64,000 nt of DNA from Timonella corticicola (GCF_042683685.1 NZ_JBHUOP010000003.1:372001-436000); one strand, 5' to 3'; positions 26,908 to 36,141 are shown, counted from the stretch's first letter. The notes: generated by a model not told the origin, from the sequence alone. Numbers and translations: made by a program.

Positions 26908-27909
26908 CTATCGAGTGGAGAACGCAGCGTCGAATGCGGCATCCGGTTGATCGAATGCCAACCGCCGCACAAACTCAAGCGCCTCGGGTGCGCCGACGAG
27001 TCGATCCATTCCGGCGTCTTCCCATTCCACCGAGATCGGGCCGGTATAGCCGATTGAGTTGAGCATGCGGAACGAATCCTCCCACGGCACGTCACCGTGG
27101 CCGGTTGAGATGAAGTCCCATCCGCGGCGTGGATCGGCCCAGGCAAGATGCGATCCCATCCGGCCGTTACGCCCGTTGTTCATCCGCTTCTTCGTGTCCT
27201 TGCAGTCCACATGGTAGATGCGGTCCTTGAAGTCCCACAGGAAACCGACCGGATCGATGTCCTGCCAGACCATGTGGCTGGGATCCCAGTTCAACCCGAA
27301 GGCTTCGCGGTGCCCGATGGCCTCGAGTGTGCGCACGGTCGACCAGTAGTCGTAGGCGATTTCGGAGGGGTGTACCTCGTGTGCGAACCGGACTCCTACC
27401 TCGTCGAACACATCGAGGATTGGGTTCCAGCGGTCTGCGAAGTCCTGGTAGCCCGCATCGATGGCCTCCTGGGATACGGGAGGGAACATGGCAACGTACT
27501 TCCAGATGGCCGAGCCGGTAAACCCGACCACCGTTTTGACCCCGAGTTTCGCGGCAAGCCGGGCCGTGTGCTTCATCTCCTCGGCGGCCCGACGGCGCAC
27601 GCCCTCAGGGTCGCCGTCGCCCCACACGACATCCGGCAGGATGTCGCGATGGCGTTGGTCGATCGGGTCATCGCATACGGCCTGACCCTTCAGGTGGTTC
27701 GAGATCGCGTAAACCTTCAGGTTGTACTTCTCCAACAGTGCGAGTTTGGACGCGACGTATTCGTCATCATCCCAACGCCACGGATCGAGGTGGTCACCCC
27801 AGCACGCGATTTCGAGGCCGTCGTAGCCCCACTCTGAGGCGAGTCGCGCTACCTCCTCGAACGGCAGATCGGCCCACTGGCCGGTGAACAACGTGATTGG
27901 TCGAGACAT
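26908..27909 (-). CDS. Sugar phosphate isomerase/epimerase (xylose isomerase-like TIM barrel)
   Basis: 333 aa of the AP endonuclease 2 / xylose isomerase-like family, enzymes that isomerise or epimerise sugars and sugar acids. Typical stretches: GYDGLEIACWGDHLDPW at the N-terminus, the metal-binding HEVHPSEIA, NWDPSHMVW, and the C-terminal GPISVEWEDAGMDR. It is the last gene of the transporter operon, 24 bases after the oxidoreductase. Together they suggest catabolism of an imported sugar or inositol-like polyol via a keto intermediate; the substrate is not evident. Confidence 0.88.
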   Translation of the reverse strand: MSRPITLFTGQWADLPFEEVARLASEWGYDGLEIACWGDHLDPWRWDDDEYVASKLALLEKYNLKVYAISNHLKGQAVCDDPIDQRHRDILPDVVWGDGDPEGVRRRAAEEMKHTARLAAKLGVKTVVGFTGSAIWKYVAMFPPVSQEAIDAGYQDFADRWNPILDVFDEVGVRFAHEVHPSEIAYDYWSTVRTLEAIGHREAFGLNWDPSHMVWQDIDPVGFLWDFKDRIYHVDCKDTKKRMNNGRNGRMGSHLAWADPRRGWDFISTGHGDVPWEDSFRMLNSIGYTGPISVEWEDAGMDRLVGAPEALEFVRRLAFDQPDAAFDAAFSTR

Positions 27910-27933
27910 CTTCGGCTCCTTATCTCAAAATAA

Positions 27934-29109
27934 CTAGACTTCAGTCCAGCCAGCACGGCTGTGTGAACTGCGTTCCACGGCATCGAGCACCCTTTGCACG
28001 TAAAGCCCATCAGTAAAGGATGGGGACGGTCGCGTGCCCTGCGCAATGGCCGTGACAAGGTCGACGACCTGATGCGTGAACCCGTGTTCGTACCCCAACC
28101 CGTGACCGGCAGGCCACCAGTTGGCCACGTAGGCGTGCTCAGGTTCGGTGACCACGATGCGCCGGAACCCACCGGTTTCGGACGGCTCGGTGGCATCGAA
28201 GAAGTGCAGGACGTTCATGTCCTCGAAATCGAACGCAAGCGAACCCCGCGAACCATTGATCTCAATGCGGATCGCATTCTTGCGTCCATGTGCGAATCGG
28301 GTCGCCTCGTAGACACCGAGCGCTCCGCCCGAAAGCTCAGCCAGGAAAACCGCCGCGTCATCCACTGTCACCGGCCCCATGTCCGTTCCCGCAGTGCCGG
28401 ACAAGCCGGACAGATCCTCCGCGATGGGCCGCTCCGACACGAAAGTCTTGAGTGCCCCCGAAACGTTGGTGATCTGCTGCCCGGTGATGAACTGCGTCAG
28501 GTCGATGATGTGAGCGCCAATGTCACCGAGCGCCCCCGAGCCCGCCTTCTCCTTGTCCAGACGCCAGGTCAGAGGCGCTCGCGAGTCCGCGAGCCAGTCC
28601 TGCAGGTACTGCGCCCGCACGTGCTGAATCGTGCCCAACCGGCCCTGCTCCACAAGCGAACGGGCCAACTGGATGGCGGGGACTCGTCGATAAGTGAAAC
28701 CGACCATCGCAACCACTCCGCGTGCCGCCGCACGCTCCGCAGCATCCGCCATTTCCTGCGCCTCGGCAACGGAATTGGCGAGCGGCTTCTCGCACAGCAC
28801 GTGTTTGCCGGCGGCGAGCGCGGCGAGCGCGATATCGCGGTGCGAATCGCCCGGCGTGCAGATGTCGATCAGGTCGATATCGTCTCGTTCGAGCAGTTCA
28901 CTCCAACTTGTCGACGATTCGGACCAGCCGAGTTTTTCGGCTGCGGCCGCGACTCCGTCCGGGTTGCGACCCGCAACGACCCGCATGGCAGGTCGCAGCG
29001 GGAGGTCGAAGAAGTGTGGCGCGGTGCGCCAGCCCTGTGAGTGGGCGGCTCCCATGAACGCATAGCCGATCATCGCGACGCCGAGTTCACGCTGTGTTTC
29101 AGTGGACAT
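27934..29109 (-). CDS. Gfo/Idh/MocA family NAD(P)-dependent oxidoreductase
   Basis: 391 aa. N-terminal Rossmann part (VAMIGYAFMGAAHSQGW), the diagnostic CEKPLAN motif, and the catalytic half with GDIGAHIIDL. Members oxidise or reduce sugars and inositols. It follows the binding-protein gene after a palindromic hairpin and precedes the isomerase gene, with which it probably acts in sequence. ATG start at 29109; upstream AAAGGACTCAG is a plausible ribosome site. Confidence 0.9.
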   Translation of the reverse strand: MSTETQRELGVAMIGYAFMGAAHSQGWRTAPHFFDLPLRPAMRVVAGRNPDGVAAAAEKLGWSESSTSWSELLERDDIDLIDICTPGDSHRDIALAALAAGKHVLCEKPLANSVAEAQEMADAAERAAARGVVAMVGFTYRRVPAIQLARSLVEQGRLGTIQHVRAQYLQDWLADSRAPLTWRLDKEKAGSGALGDIGAHIIDLTQFITGQQITNVSGALKTFVSERPIAEDLSGLSGTAGTDMGPVTVDDAAVFLAELSGGALGVYEATRFAHGRKNAIRIEINGSRGSLAFDFEDMNVLHFFDATEPSETGGFRRIVVTEPEHAYVANWWPAGHGLGYEHGFTHQVVDLVTAIAQGTRPSPSFTDGLYVQRVLDAVERSSHSRAGWTEV

Positions 29110-29129
29110 GCCTGAGTCCTTTCGTGCGG

Positions 29130-29155
29130 CCGCGGGTCCCGTACGGGACCCGCGG
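29130..29155. repeat. 26-bp perfect GC palindrome between operon genes
   Basis: CCGCGGGTCCCGT and its complement, no loop bases. In the transcript it would fold just after the binding-protein stop codon. Such stems often stabilise the message of the abundant binding protein or reduce readthrough. Confidence 0.65.
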
Positions 29156-29171
29156 AAACGCTGCTGGTGGT

Positions 29172-30236
29172 TTAGGACTCGAACGCGTCGTTGATGTACT
29201 CGTCAACGTTGTCGACCGTGACAACCGGTGCGTACATCTGCACGTAACGCGGCACCGTGTGGGACACGAAGTCGCTTACGGACTTGTCCTGCGCAACAAG
29301 GCGAGCCAGACGGATACCGTCAGCGGCCTGGGTTGCCGGGTAGATGACGGTCGCCTTCAGTACTGAGTCGCCATCCTTGATGTGTTGCATGACATTCTTC
29401 GAACCGGCGCCACCGACCATGAAGAACTCGTCGCGGCCAGCAGCGTCAATTGCAGCAAGGACACCGACACCCTGGTCGTCATCGTGGTTCCAGATCGCAT
29501 CGATCTTCGGAGCGGACTGGAGTAGGTTCGCGGTTGCCGTCTCGCCACCGGCCACCGTGAAGTCCGCGGCCACGCGGTTGGAGACGGACAGGCCGCAGTC
29601 ACTCAGCGCATCGGCGAAGCCCTGCGAACGGTCCTGCGTCAGCGGAAGGTTGTCGATTCCAGCGATCTCGGCGATGACCGCATCCGACTGATCGCCTAGC
29701 TCCTGACAGATGTACGAACCGGCGCTCACGCCCATGCCGTAGTTGTCGCCGAGTACCGTGGTGCGTGCGGCAAATGGACTGGAGAACTCGCGGTCGACGT
29801 TGATGACCGGAATACCAGCATGCATGGCTTCGAGTGCGATCTCGGTGAGGGCATCGCCGTCAAAGGGGAGCAGTACGATCGCATCGACCTTGTCGTTGAT
29901 GAAACCCTCGATTTGGGAGATCTGCAGCGAGACATCATTGGTGCCCTCTGCGAGGCGCAATTCAACGTCCTCGTGTCGTTCAGCCTCAGCGATGGCAGCC
30001 TTGGTGATGGCACCCATCCAGCCGTGGTCAGCAGCAGGGGCTGAGAAGCCGATGACGACCTTCTCACCAGGGGCGTCATTGTCGCTGACTGCGCCTGAAC
30101 CACCGGCTTGTTGAGTTTCGGAGCCCTCAGCCGGTGCCGGAGGTTCGTTCGAGGTGCAGGCGGCAAGGGAAAATCCGAGTGCCGCTACGCTGAGCAGCGC
30201 AACCGCGCTGCGTCGGGTGGTTTTCATGATGGACAT
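29172..30236 (-). CDS. Sugar ABC transporter substrate-binding lipoprotein (CUT2 family)
   Basis: 354 aa. Lipoprotein signal peptide with lipobox LAAC (SLAACTSNE). The periplasmic-binding-protein type 1 (RbsB-like) fold shows KVVIGFSAPAADHGWMG, EGFINDKVDAIVLLPFDGD, and ALSDCGLSVSNRVAADF. Binds a sugar outside the cell and delivers it to the permease. ATG with AAAGGAGAAA upstream. Third gene of the operon. Confidence 0.92.
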   Translation of the reverse strand: MSIMKTTRRSAVALLSVAALGFSLAACTSNEPPAPAEGSETQQAGGSGAVSDNDAPGEKVVIGFSAPAADHGWMGAITKAAIAEAERHEDVELRLAEGTNDVSLQISQIEGFINDKVDAIVLLPFDGDALTEIALEAMHAGIPVINVDREFSSPFAARTTVLGDNYGMGVSAGSYICQELGDQSDAVIAEIAGIDNLPLTQDRSQGFADALSDCGLSVSNRVAADFTVAGGETATANLLQSAPKIDAIWNHDDDQGVGVLAAIDAAGRDEFFMVGGAGSKNVMQHIKDGDSVLKATVIYPATQAADGIRLARLVAQDKSVSDFVSHTVPRYVQMYAPVVTVDNVDEYINDAFES

Positions 30237-30331
30237 GGTTTCTCCTTTGAAGTGTCCGTGAATGAACTGACTGTGTGGTGATTGATGACAGATGAGGCAT
30301 GCTTACCCCGCCTGAGTGTGGCTTTGGGCCG

Positions 30332-31363
30332 CTAGGTGCTGGCCTTGCCGTGCTGCGCGAACCGCTGCTGGAGCAGAACCGCGATGACGATGATGGCGCC
30401 CTTGACCACGGCCTGGGCCGAGGTCGACATGTTGTTCTGTACAAAAACATTGGTGAGGATCGTGAACAGCAGCACGCCCAAGAGGGTGCCCACGATCGTG
30501 CCGCGACCGCCCACGAGCAGGGTGCCACCAACGACCACGGCCGCGATGGCATCGAGTTCGTAGAGGTATCCCGTGGTGGAGGAGCCAGAGTTGGTGCGCC
30601 CGAGCATCATGACCGCCGCAATCCCGGCGGTTAGACCACACAGTGCGTACACGTACACGAGATGCCGCTTGACGTTGATACCCGCAAGACGTGCTGCCTC
30701 AGGGTTGCCACCAACCGCGACGGTCCGACGACCAAAGGTGGTTCGGTTCAACAGGATCCACCCCAGCACAGACACAACGATGAGAAGCCAGACGAGGTTT
30801 GGCACTCCCAAGAAGCTGCCGCGAAGAGCCTCCTTGAACTCGTTGACAGTGATGATCTGGGTTTGACGATTCGAGATGATCTCCGCGAGGCCGCGGGCCG
30901 CGACCATCATGGCCAGCGTCGCGATAAACGCCACGACCTTGCCGTATGCGATCAACACCCCGTTGACTACACCCGCAATGAGACCCACGGCGAGAGCCGT
31001 GAACACCATGACCGTCCAATGGCTGTTTTGAGCCATCGTCTGGGTGGCCAAGGTGGTTGCCCACACCGTGGCGAGTCCCATCACCGCCCCGACAGACAGA
31101 TCGATTCCACCAGCGGTGATCACGAAGGTCATACCGATTGCGAGTACGCCCATCGCTGAGGCCAAACGCAGAATTGTCAGGAGGTTGTCCGTGTTCGCGA
31201 ACCGCTCACCCGTGGTTGCAACGCCCACAATGCACAGTGCTATGAGGGCGAGAACAAGACCGATGTTGCGGACAAACGAACCGGACAGGCGCGGGCTCCT
31301 GCTCTGTGAGGCGCGCTCTGCCCCGGGCTTCTCGCCCTGGTCCGCAGTGGTGACGTCACTCAT
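30332..31363 (-). CDS. Sugar ABC transporter permease (RbsC family)
   Basis: 343 aa integral membrane protein with eight to ten hydrophobic segments. The CUT2 permease signature ITAGGIDLSVGAVMGL and ALCGLTAGIAAVMMLGRTNSG are present. Its start overlaps the ATPase gene by 4 bases. Works with the ATPase and the binding protein. Confidence 0.92.
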   Translation of the reverse strand: MSDVTTADQGEKPGAERASQSRSPRLSGSFVRNIGLVLALIALCIVGVATTGERFANTDNLLTILRLASAMGVLAIGMTFVITAGGIDLSVGAVMGLATVWATTLATQTMAQNSHWTVMVFTALAVGLIAGVVNGVLIAYGKVVAFIATLAMMVAARGLAEIISNRQTQIITVNEFKEALRGSFLGVPNLVWLLIVVSVLGWILLNRTTFGRRTVAVGGNPEAARLAGINVKRHLVYVYALCGLTAGIAAVMMLGRTNSGSSTTGYLYELDAIAAVVVGGTLLVGGRGTIVGTLLGVLLFTILTNVFVQNNMSTSAQAVVKGAIIVIAVLLQQRFAQHGKAST

Positions 31364-32883
31364 GCTGCAGTTCCTTCCATTACTAGGTTCAAGACATCGC
31401 TTTCTGTGATGGCGGAGGCATCGCTCTCGGCCACGATCGAGCCGTCACTGATAACCAGGACCCGATCCGCCAATCCGATCACCTCCGGAATCTCGGAGGA
31501 CACCACAACAACGGCAGTACCCGCGTCAGCGAGCTTGTTGATGAGCTGATAGATCTCGGAGCGTGCGCCAACGTCCACGCCACGGGTCGGCTCGTCGAGG
31601 AGCAAGACCTTGCATCCGTGGAGCAGCCACCGTGCAAGGATCAGTTTTTGCTGGTTACCGCCGGAAAGCGTTCCGGCTGCGCGATTAACGTCCACAGGGC
31701 GCAGATCCAGCCCCTTCGCCTGAGCCTCGGCGGCAGCTTTTTCTGCCTTCTCATTGAGGAACCCGCTCGATGCGATGCGGGCGAAGGAAGCCATGGTGAT
31801 GTTCCGGTAGATCGGTTCGGTCAGGATCAGTCCCTGGCTTTTGCGCTCTTCAGGGCACAGCCCGACTCCCGCCGCGACCGCTGAGGGCACCGAGCCTCGG
31901 GTGAGCCGCTTACCTGCAACTCGAACCTCGCCGGAGCTAGCTCTCCGGGCACCGTAGAGAGTTTCGAGAATCTCTGATCTTCCGGACCCTACGAGCCCTG
32001 CCAGCCCTACTATTTCTCCCGGACGAACTTCAAAGCTGACATCCTCAAACACTCCGGACAACCCCAAGTCCTTGACCGACAACACGGGTTGCTGGTCGGT
32101 GTGTGGGGGAGTGCCGCGTGCGGGGATCGCGTGCTCTACTGTGCGGCCCGTCATGAGGGTGATGAGTTCGCGTGAGGGGGTGTCGGCGACGCTCAGGTTT
32201 GTCGCGACGGTTTTGCCGTCCTTGAGTACCGTGATGCGGTTTCCGATCCGTCGGATCTCATCCATGCGGTGCGAGATATAGATGATTGCTACACCTCGCT
32301 CCTGTAGTCCTTTGACCACACGAAAAAGGTTGTCCACCTCCTCCGAGTCCAGTACGGCAGAGGGCTCGTCCATCACGATGATCCGGGCGTTGTGGGACAA
32401 CGCTCGTGCCATGGACACGATCTGCTTTCCTGCTGCCGAGAGCGTGCCGACCTCACGGGTTGCCCTGATCTCTGGGTGCCCAAGCTGCGCCAGTATTTCT
32501 TTGGTGCGACGGATTGCCTCGCGCCGCTGGGAGAGTCCAGCGGTAGCCAACTCGTGGCCGAGGTAGACGTTTTCCGCTACGGAAAGTCCATCTACCACGT
32601 CGAGTTCTTGGTACATCGTTGCGATGCCAAGTGTGAGTGCGGCCACGGGGTTGGCGATTGTGGTGGTTGATCCGTCCATGATGATGGTGCCGGAATCTGG
32701 CTGATGGGCACCTGCAAGCACCTTGATCAGCGTTGATTTTCCGGCACCGTTCTGCCCGAGGAGGCAGTGCACTTCGCCCGGGAGAACCTCAAGGTCGACG
32801 CCGTCGAGGGCTTTCGCTCCGGGGAAGTGTTTCACGATATTGCTCATCCGCAGTAGCGGTTGTGTGGGGTCTGCGTTGACCAT
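31360..32883 (-). CDS. Sugar ABC transporter ATP-binding protein (RbsA family, two ABC domains)
   Basis: 507 aa from the ATG at 32883. First domain: Walker A GQNGAGKST, signature LSAAGKQ, Walker B IIVMDEPSA. Second domain: degenerate Walker A GLVGSGRSE, signature LSGGNQQK, Walker B LLLDEPTRGVD. This double structure defines RbsA/MglA-type proteins. The frame extends to 32922, but a TTGACA-17-TACTTT promoter on the minus strand ends so close to 32883 that the ATG there would be at or near the 5' end of the transcript (leaderless). The four genes downstream follow closely. Confidence 0.92.
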   Translation of the reverse strand: MVNADPTQPLLRMSNIVKHFPGAKALDGVDLEVLPGEVHCLLGQNGAGKSTLIKVLAGAHQPDSGTIIMDGSTTTIANPVAALTLGIATMYQELDVVDGLSVAENVYLGHELATAGLSQRREAIRRTKEILAQLGHPEIRATREVGTLSAAGKQIVSMARALSHNARIIVMDEPSAVLDSEEVDNLFRVVKGLQERGVAIIYISHRMDEIRRIGNRITVLKDGKTVATNLSVADTPSRELITLMTGRTVEHAIPARGTPPHTDQQPVLSVKDLGLSGVFEDVSFEVRPGEIVGLAGLVGSGRSEILETLYGARRASSGEVRVAGKRLTRGSVPSAVAAGVGLCPEERKSQGLILTEPIYRNITMASFARIASSGFLNEKAEKAAAEAQAKGLDLRPVDVNRAAGTLSGGNQQKLILARWLLHGCKVLLLDEPTRGVDVGARSEIYQLINKLADAGTAVVVVSSEIPEVIGLADRVLVISDGSIVAESDASAITESDVLNLVMEGTAA

Positions 32884-32886
32884 ATG

Positions 32887-32931
32887 ACAAAAGTAGGTAG
32901 ACTTTTGTCGAATGTCAATCAAAAGTTGACA
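32887..32931. promoter_or_regulatory. Divergent control region of the sugar operon and ROK regulator
   Basis: Minus-strand promoter: TTGACA (complement of 32913-32918), 17-base spacer, TACTTT (complement of 32890-32895). A palindrome ACAAAAGT-6-ACTTTTGT (32887-32894 and 32901-32908) overlaps the -10 and spacer, a good place for a repressor. A plus-strand TTGACA (32926-32931) may serve the ROK gene. The ROK protein is the natural candidate to bind. Confidence 0.65.
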
Positions 32932-33018
32932 AGTAGTTTCATCTTTACTGATCCGTTATCACCCAAAGTGGTGCAGAAAACGACCGTTCTACACGAAACA
33001 GCGTGGTTAACTGGTGAT

Positions 33019-34203
33019 ATGGAGAGTCTGTTGAAGTTTGCACCTCGACCAAACGGGGCCGGCGAGATGTTCCAGTTGCTGCGAGACGGCGTTCCACGAA
33101 CCCGCTCCGAACTGGCAACCATCACAGGACAGGCTCGGTCCACCATTGCTGCGCGCATCGAAGTCCTCAGCAAAGCGGACCTGATCGTGACTGTTGGCGA
33201 AGCCACCTCAACCGGAGGACGCAGGCCAGCGACCTTCGCCTTCAACCCTGCTGCCCGTGTGGTACTCGGAATTGATCTCGGTGCGGCTCACGCCCGGATC
33301 GGTGTCACAGATCTGGCTGCAAACCTCCTTGCAACCCACGACAGCCCGCTCGACATCGCCGACGGCCCCGAGGCGGTGCTGAGCGCAGTCACGGAACACG
33401 CGGCAGCACTCTTGGCGCAGGTCAACCACGGAGTGCACACGCTGGCAGCAATCGGCATCGGACTGCCTGGCCCCGTCGAACACAAGACCGGGCGTCCAGT
33501 GGCACCACCCATCATGCCCGGATGGGACGGCTATGACGTCGCAGGATACCTTCGCAAAGAGTTCAATGTCCCGGTCCTCGTGGACAACGACGTCAACCTC
33601 ATGGCAGTCGGAGAACACCGTACCGCCTGGAACGATCACGACAACCTCATGTTCGTGAAGGTTGCCACCGGCATCGGCTCGGGAATCATCCTTGACGGCC
33701 AACTACGCCGCGGAGCACAGGGCGCCGCCGGAGACATCGGGCATATAGCGGTCTCTGGACGCAGTGAGGCAGCGTGCACCTGCGGTAATCACGGATGCCT
33801 TGAAGCGGTTGCCGGGGGAGCGGCCCTCGCAAGGGTGCTCACAGCTCAAGGATTTCACGCCCCACACGTCTCCGATGTGGTTCAAGCCGTTCGAGATGGG
33901 AACGCTGAGGCTCGCGTGGCCGTCCGTGAGGCAGGCAGATCAATCGGTGGCGTCCTGGCTGGCTGCGTCTCCATGCTGAACCCGTCCGTTGTAGTGGTCG
34001 GAGGAGCGATGGTCGCTGCCGGAGAGCAACTCATGGCCGGGATTCGGGAGGTGCTCTACCGCAGGTCCCTCCCGCTCGCCACACAACACCTGCGAGTTGT
34101 CACCTCACAGACCAAGGAAAAAGCAGGAGTCCTAGGCGGGGCCTTCCTTGCGATAGATCACGTCCTGTCGCCAGCGGCGATCGACCTGCTCTACTCAAAC
34201 TGA
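33019..34203 (+). CDS. ROK family transcriptional regulator/sugar kinase
   Basis: 394 aa from the ATG at 33019; the frame is open back to 32860 but that part covers the operator region. An N-terminal winged helix-turn-helix (RTRSELATITGQARSTIAARI) precedes the ROK domain with IGIGLPGPVE, VLVDNDVNLMAVGEH, ATGIGSGII and the zinc motif CTCGNHGCLE. Divergent from the sugar transporter operon, so most likely its sugar-responsive repressor. Confidence 0.9.
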   Translation: MESLLKFAPRPNGAGEMFQLLRDGVPRTRSELATITGQARSTIAARIEVLSKADLIVTVGEATSTGGRRPATFAFNPAARVVLGIDLGAAHARIGVTDLAANLLATHDSPLDIADGPEAVLSAVTEHAAALLAQVNHGVHTLAAIGIGLPGPVEHKTGRPVAPPIMPGWDGYDVAGYLRKEFNVPVLVDNDVNLMAVGEHRTAWNDHDNLMFVKVATGIGSGIILDGQLRRGAQGAAGDIGHIAVSGRSEAACTCGNHGCLEAVAGGAALARVLTAQGFHAPHVSDVVQAVRDGNAEARVAVREAGRSIGGVLAGCVSMLNPSVVVVGGAMVAAGEQLMAGIREVLYRRSLPLATQHLRVVTSQTKEKAGVLGGAFLAIDHVLSPAAIDLLYSN

Positions 34204-34596
34204 CGCACCAGACTTGGGTCTGTACGGCCTTGTCATCTTACGGATTCAGGCAGTCGCCGCGAGTCAAGAAGCCCGTGACGTTGAGAAAACTTACCACTGG
34301 TATCCCATGAATGGCATCAACGTCTCGGCGGCATATGAGAAGTACTCCCACGAACAACTGAAGGCACATCTCTTGGGCAGGCGATCGGATCGGCTTCGTG
34401 AACTGAGTTCCTGCGAACCGCCGCCCGCGAGCGCGCTGAGAAAGGTAGCGTAGGAGTCCTGAAAATGGTAGCGTAGGAGTCCTGAAAATGGTAGCGTAGG
34501 AGTCCTGAAAATGGTAGCGTAGGAGTCCTGAAAATGGTAGCGTAGACCCCTCTTGCCTGCTTGTTTGTTCATGAAGATGGTGGGAGATGTAAGGGT
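34204..34596. other. ROK-DUF4143 intergenic region with tandem repeat
   Basis: 393 bases. A TTG/ATG frame at 34214-34453 (+, up to 79 codons) has no recognisable product and weak start signals; I do not support it as a gene. The notable content is the 23-bp tandem repeat at 34444-34545. Confidence 0.5.
34444..34545 (+). repeat. 23-bp tandem repeat, four units and a partial fifth
   Basis: Unit ggtagcgtaggagtcctgaa plus aat, exact copies at 34444, 34467, 34490 and 34513, then ten bases to 34545. Each unit contains AGGAG, eight bases, then ATG GTA GCG TAG, with the TAG overlapping the next AGGAG. Confidence 0.95.
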
Positions 34597-35847
34597 ATGG
34601 CTTATCTCAAGCGCACGGTAGATTCCGAACTTGATGAACTGCTCCCACTTGCTCCCGCGATTGCTCTGGATGGCCCCAAAGGTGTTGGGAAAACTGACAC
34701 AGCACGGAGGCGTGCGCAGGCAACATGGATGCTTGACGACCCTGCGCAACGTGAAATAGCAAGAGCTGACTTCGATCTCAACACGCTGCCGCCGGGTACG
34801 GTGCTCTTTGATGAGTGGCAGAAACTACCCCAGGTGTGGGATTCGGTCCGGCGCCAAGTGGATGTGGGAGCGAAGCCAGGGAGGTTTCTTCTCACGGGTT
34901 CTGCGACACCCACGGACAAGGCGGGTACGCACAGCGGTGCTGGGCGCATCCTTTCGCTACGTATGCGCCCTATGGGTTTGCATGAACGTGGCCTGATTCA
35001 ACCAAGTGTCTCTCTTAAGTCATTGATGACCGGGCAGTTGCGTGAGATTCAAGGGAACGCGTCCTTTACGCTTATTGACTACATGAACGCGATCACGACT
35101 AGTGGTTTTCCAGGGATGATGAACGCTGCGCCACGGTTGCAACGCGGCATGCTTGACGCGTACTTGCAGCGCATCATTGATCGGGACTTGCCCGAACTAG
35201 GGTATGAGGTTCGCAGGCCTGAGACTCTCACGCGATGGCTTGGAGCATACGCTGCAGCTTCCTCAACTACGACCGCTTACTCACGGTTACTCGATGCCAC
35301 CACCAGTGGGGACGGTGACCAACCGGCAAAGACCACCACTATTGCTTACCGGGACAACCTCAGCCAGTTGTGGCTGCTTGACCCGGTGCCCGGGTGGACG
35401 CCCGCAAACAACGCGATTCGCCGATTGCAACAAGCACCTAAACATCAACTTGCTGACCCTGCGCTCGCGGCAAGACTGCTCGGACTGTCGGCCACGACGC
35501 TGTTGGAGCCCGGTGGTGCACATATGGCTGGACCGCTTTTCGAGTCTCTCGTAACCCTCGGCGTGCGGGTGTTAGCACAAGCCCTTGAGTCTCGTGTCAG
35601 CCACCTCAGGCTCAATTCGGGCGAGCGGGAAGTCGATCTGATTCTTGAAGGGCCAGAGGGGCAGATTATCGGAATCGAGGTTAAACTCGCGCCGGACGTA
35701 ACTGATTCCGATGTGCGGCATTTGAAGTGGTTGCGGGAGCAACTACCTGACCGGGTAGTTGATCTTGTTGTGGTTACTACCGGTACTACTGCCTACAGGC
35801 GCAGCGATGGAGTGGCCGTGGTGCCGCTTGCGCTGCTTGGACTGTAG
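34597..35847 (+). CDS. DUF4143 / AAA_14 family ATPase
   Basis: 416 aa. N-terminal P-loop domain with Walker A LDGPKGVGKTDTA and Walker B-like TVLFDEWQKLP; the LLTGSATP stretch is characteristic. The C-terminal DUF4143 domain has a restriction-endonuclease-like pattern (REVDLILEGPEGQIIGIEVKL). The function of the family is unknown; such genes are frequent in accessory regions and move often. ATG at 34597 chosen over an upstream frame opening at 34561. Preceded by the 23-bp repeat array. Confidence 0.88.
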   Translation: MAYLKRTVDSELDELLPLAPAIALDGPKGVGKTDTARRRAQATWMLDDPAQREIARADFDLNTLPPGTVLFDEWQKLPQVWDSVRRQVDVGAKPGRFLLTGSATPTDKAGTHSGAGRILSLRMRPMGLHERGLIQPSVSLKSLMTGQLREIQGNASFTLIDYMNAITTSGFPGMMNAAPRLQRGMLDAYLQRIIDRDLPELGYEVRRPETLTRWLGAYAAASSTTTAYSRLLDATTSGDGDQPAKTTTIAYRDNLSQLWLLDPVPGWTPANNAIRRLQQAPKHQLADPALAARLLGLSATTLLEPGGAHMAGPLFESLVTLGVRVLAQALESRVSHLRLNSGEREVDLILEGPEGQIIGIEVKLAPDVTDSDVRHLKWLREQLPDRVVDLVVVTTGTTAYRRSDGVAVVPLALLGL

Positions 35848-35987
35848 TCGGTCTTCTTGAGGGTTCTTAGGCGTTTCGGTCTGATTGGAGGCTCCTCGTG
35901 ATGTGCGGCCCAAGAGAGAACGTCCGCTAGAGGCAGTCTCCTAGCCGTGACGCTTCCCTCGAAGCACGGCAGTTCAGCGCACAACAA

Positions 35988-36031
35988 AGCCCTCAACTTC
36001 CAGCGTGGGGGAACGCTGGAAGGTGAGGGCT
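35988..36031. terminator. Long-stem hairpin, probable terminator for convergent genes
   Basis: agccctcaacttccagcg (35988-36005) pairs with cgctggaaggtgagggct (36014-36031), 17 of 18 bases, loop of eight. No T-run follows on either strand, which is common for actinobacterial terminators. Confidence 0.65.
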
Positions 36032-36125
36032 CGTCGGCAATGAGGCGCCTATGGCGCACCGACCGGGAGGGGAAGTGTGAGGCCGCCGATACCGGCACCA
36101 CGCCTGCCCCTACGAAACGCGTAGC

Positions 36126-36141
36126 CGTTTCACGTGAAACA
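36126..36141. promoter_or_regulatory. Outlying parS site (14-bp core, one outer mismatch)
   Basis: cGTTTCACGTGAAACa: the 14-bp symmetric core is perfect and only the outermost left base differs from consensus. It lies about 26.6 kb from the parB site. Confidence 0.85.

Noticed and set aside
34214..34453. 79-codon frame between the ROK and DUF4143 genes
   Set aside because: TTG start, no recognisable product, and it ends in the tandem repeat; no support as a gene.
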